A DNA stretch of 5,365 nt from Hyphomicrobiales bacterium. GTDB taxonomy: Bacteria > Pseudomonadota > Alphaproteobacteria > Rhizobiales > Beijerinckiaceae. The DNA is taken from assembly GCA_900299065.1 (NCBI GenBank), contig OMIJ01000221.1, positions 1 through 5,365 on the forward strand. Reading direction: 5' to 3'. Each line of letters begins with the position of its first letter. Position 1 is the stretch's first letter. This document shows positions 5,358 through 5,365 of the stretch, one piece after another. Position numbers and translations under genes: made by a program. The notes below the pieces were generated by a model. It did not search any database. It had not been told where the DNA came from and saw only the letters and a list, made by a program, of their open reading frames with translations.

Positions 5358-5365
5358 CCCCCACA

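Overview
The window looks like one contig from an alphaproteobacterium, probably Rhizobiales-like. I infer this from the gene families, the rubrerythrin / heterodisulfide-reductase-like Fe-S protein / DUF3501 neighbourhood, frequent GTG starts and a CTATAT-type -10 box. Base composition looks moderate, near 50% GC by eye. I cannot name a genus. Positions 1-62 are not biological: they are an Illumina P7 / Nextera adapter with an index, so genomic sequence starts at 63.

All five credible genes lie on the minus strand and are transcribed right to left. From right to left: a rubrerythrin of 139 residues with a complete di-iron ligand set and no rubredoxin domain (5217-4798), with a leader holding a near-perfect FNR-like dyad; a strong intrinsic terminator (4775-4741); a two-gene operon of a 447-residue Fe-S oxidoreductase with two 4Fe-4S motifs and two degenerate CCG repeats (4634-3291), followed 17 nt later by a DUF3501 protein (3273-2683), both starting at GTG; an 87-nt gap with a small hairpin; a 499-residue GT39/ArnT-like membrane glycosyltransferase (2595-1096); a 103-nt gap with a long imperfect hairpin and a good promoter; and an exported ABC-type substrate-binding protein (992-63) cut by the adapter.

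Rubrerythrin, the Fe-S protein and DUF3501 form a recurrent neighbourhood in Alphaproteobacteria whose joint role is, to my knowledge, not established. Redox or peroxide defence, with the Fe-S protein passing electrons to a rubredoxin-less rubrerythrin, is a reasonable hypothesis, but the sequence does not prove it. The glycosyltransferase and the binding protein look functionally unrelated to this module and to each other. No RNA genes, CRISPR arrays, insertion sequences or phage genes are visible. No gene-free stretch exceeds about 165 bases.
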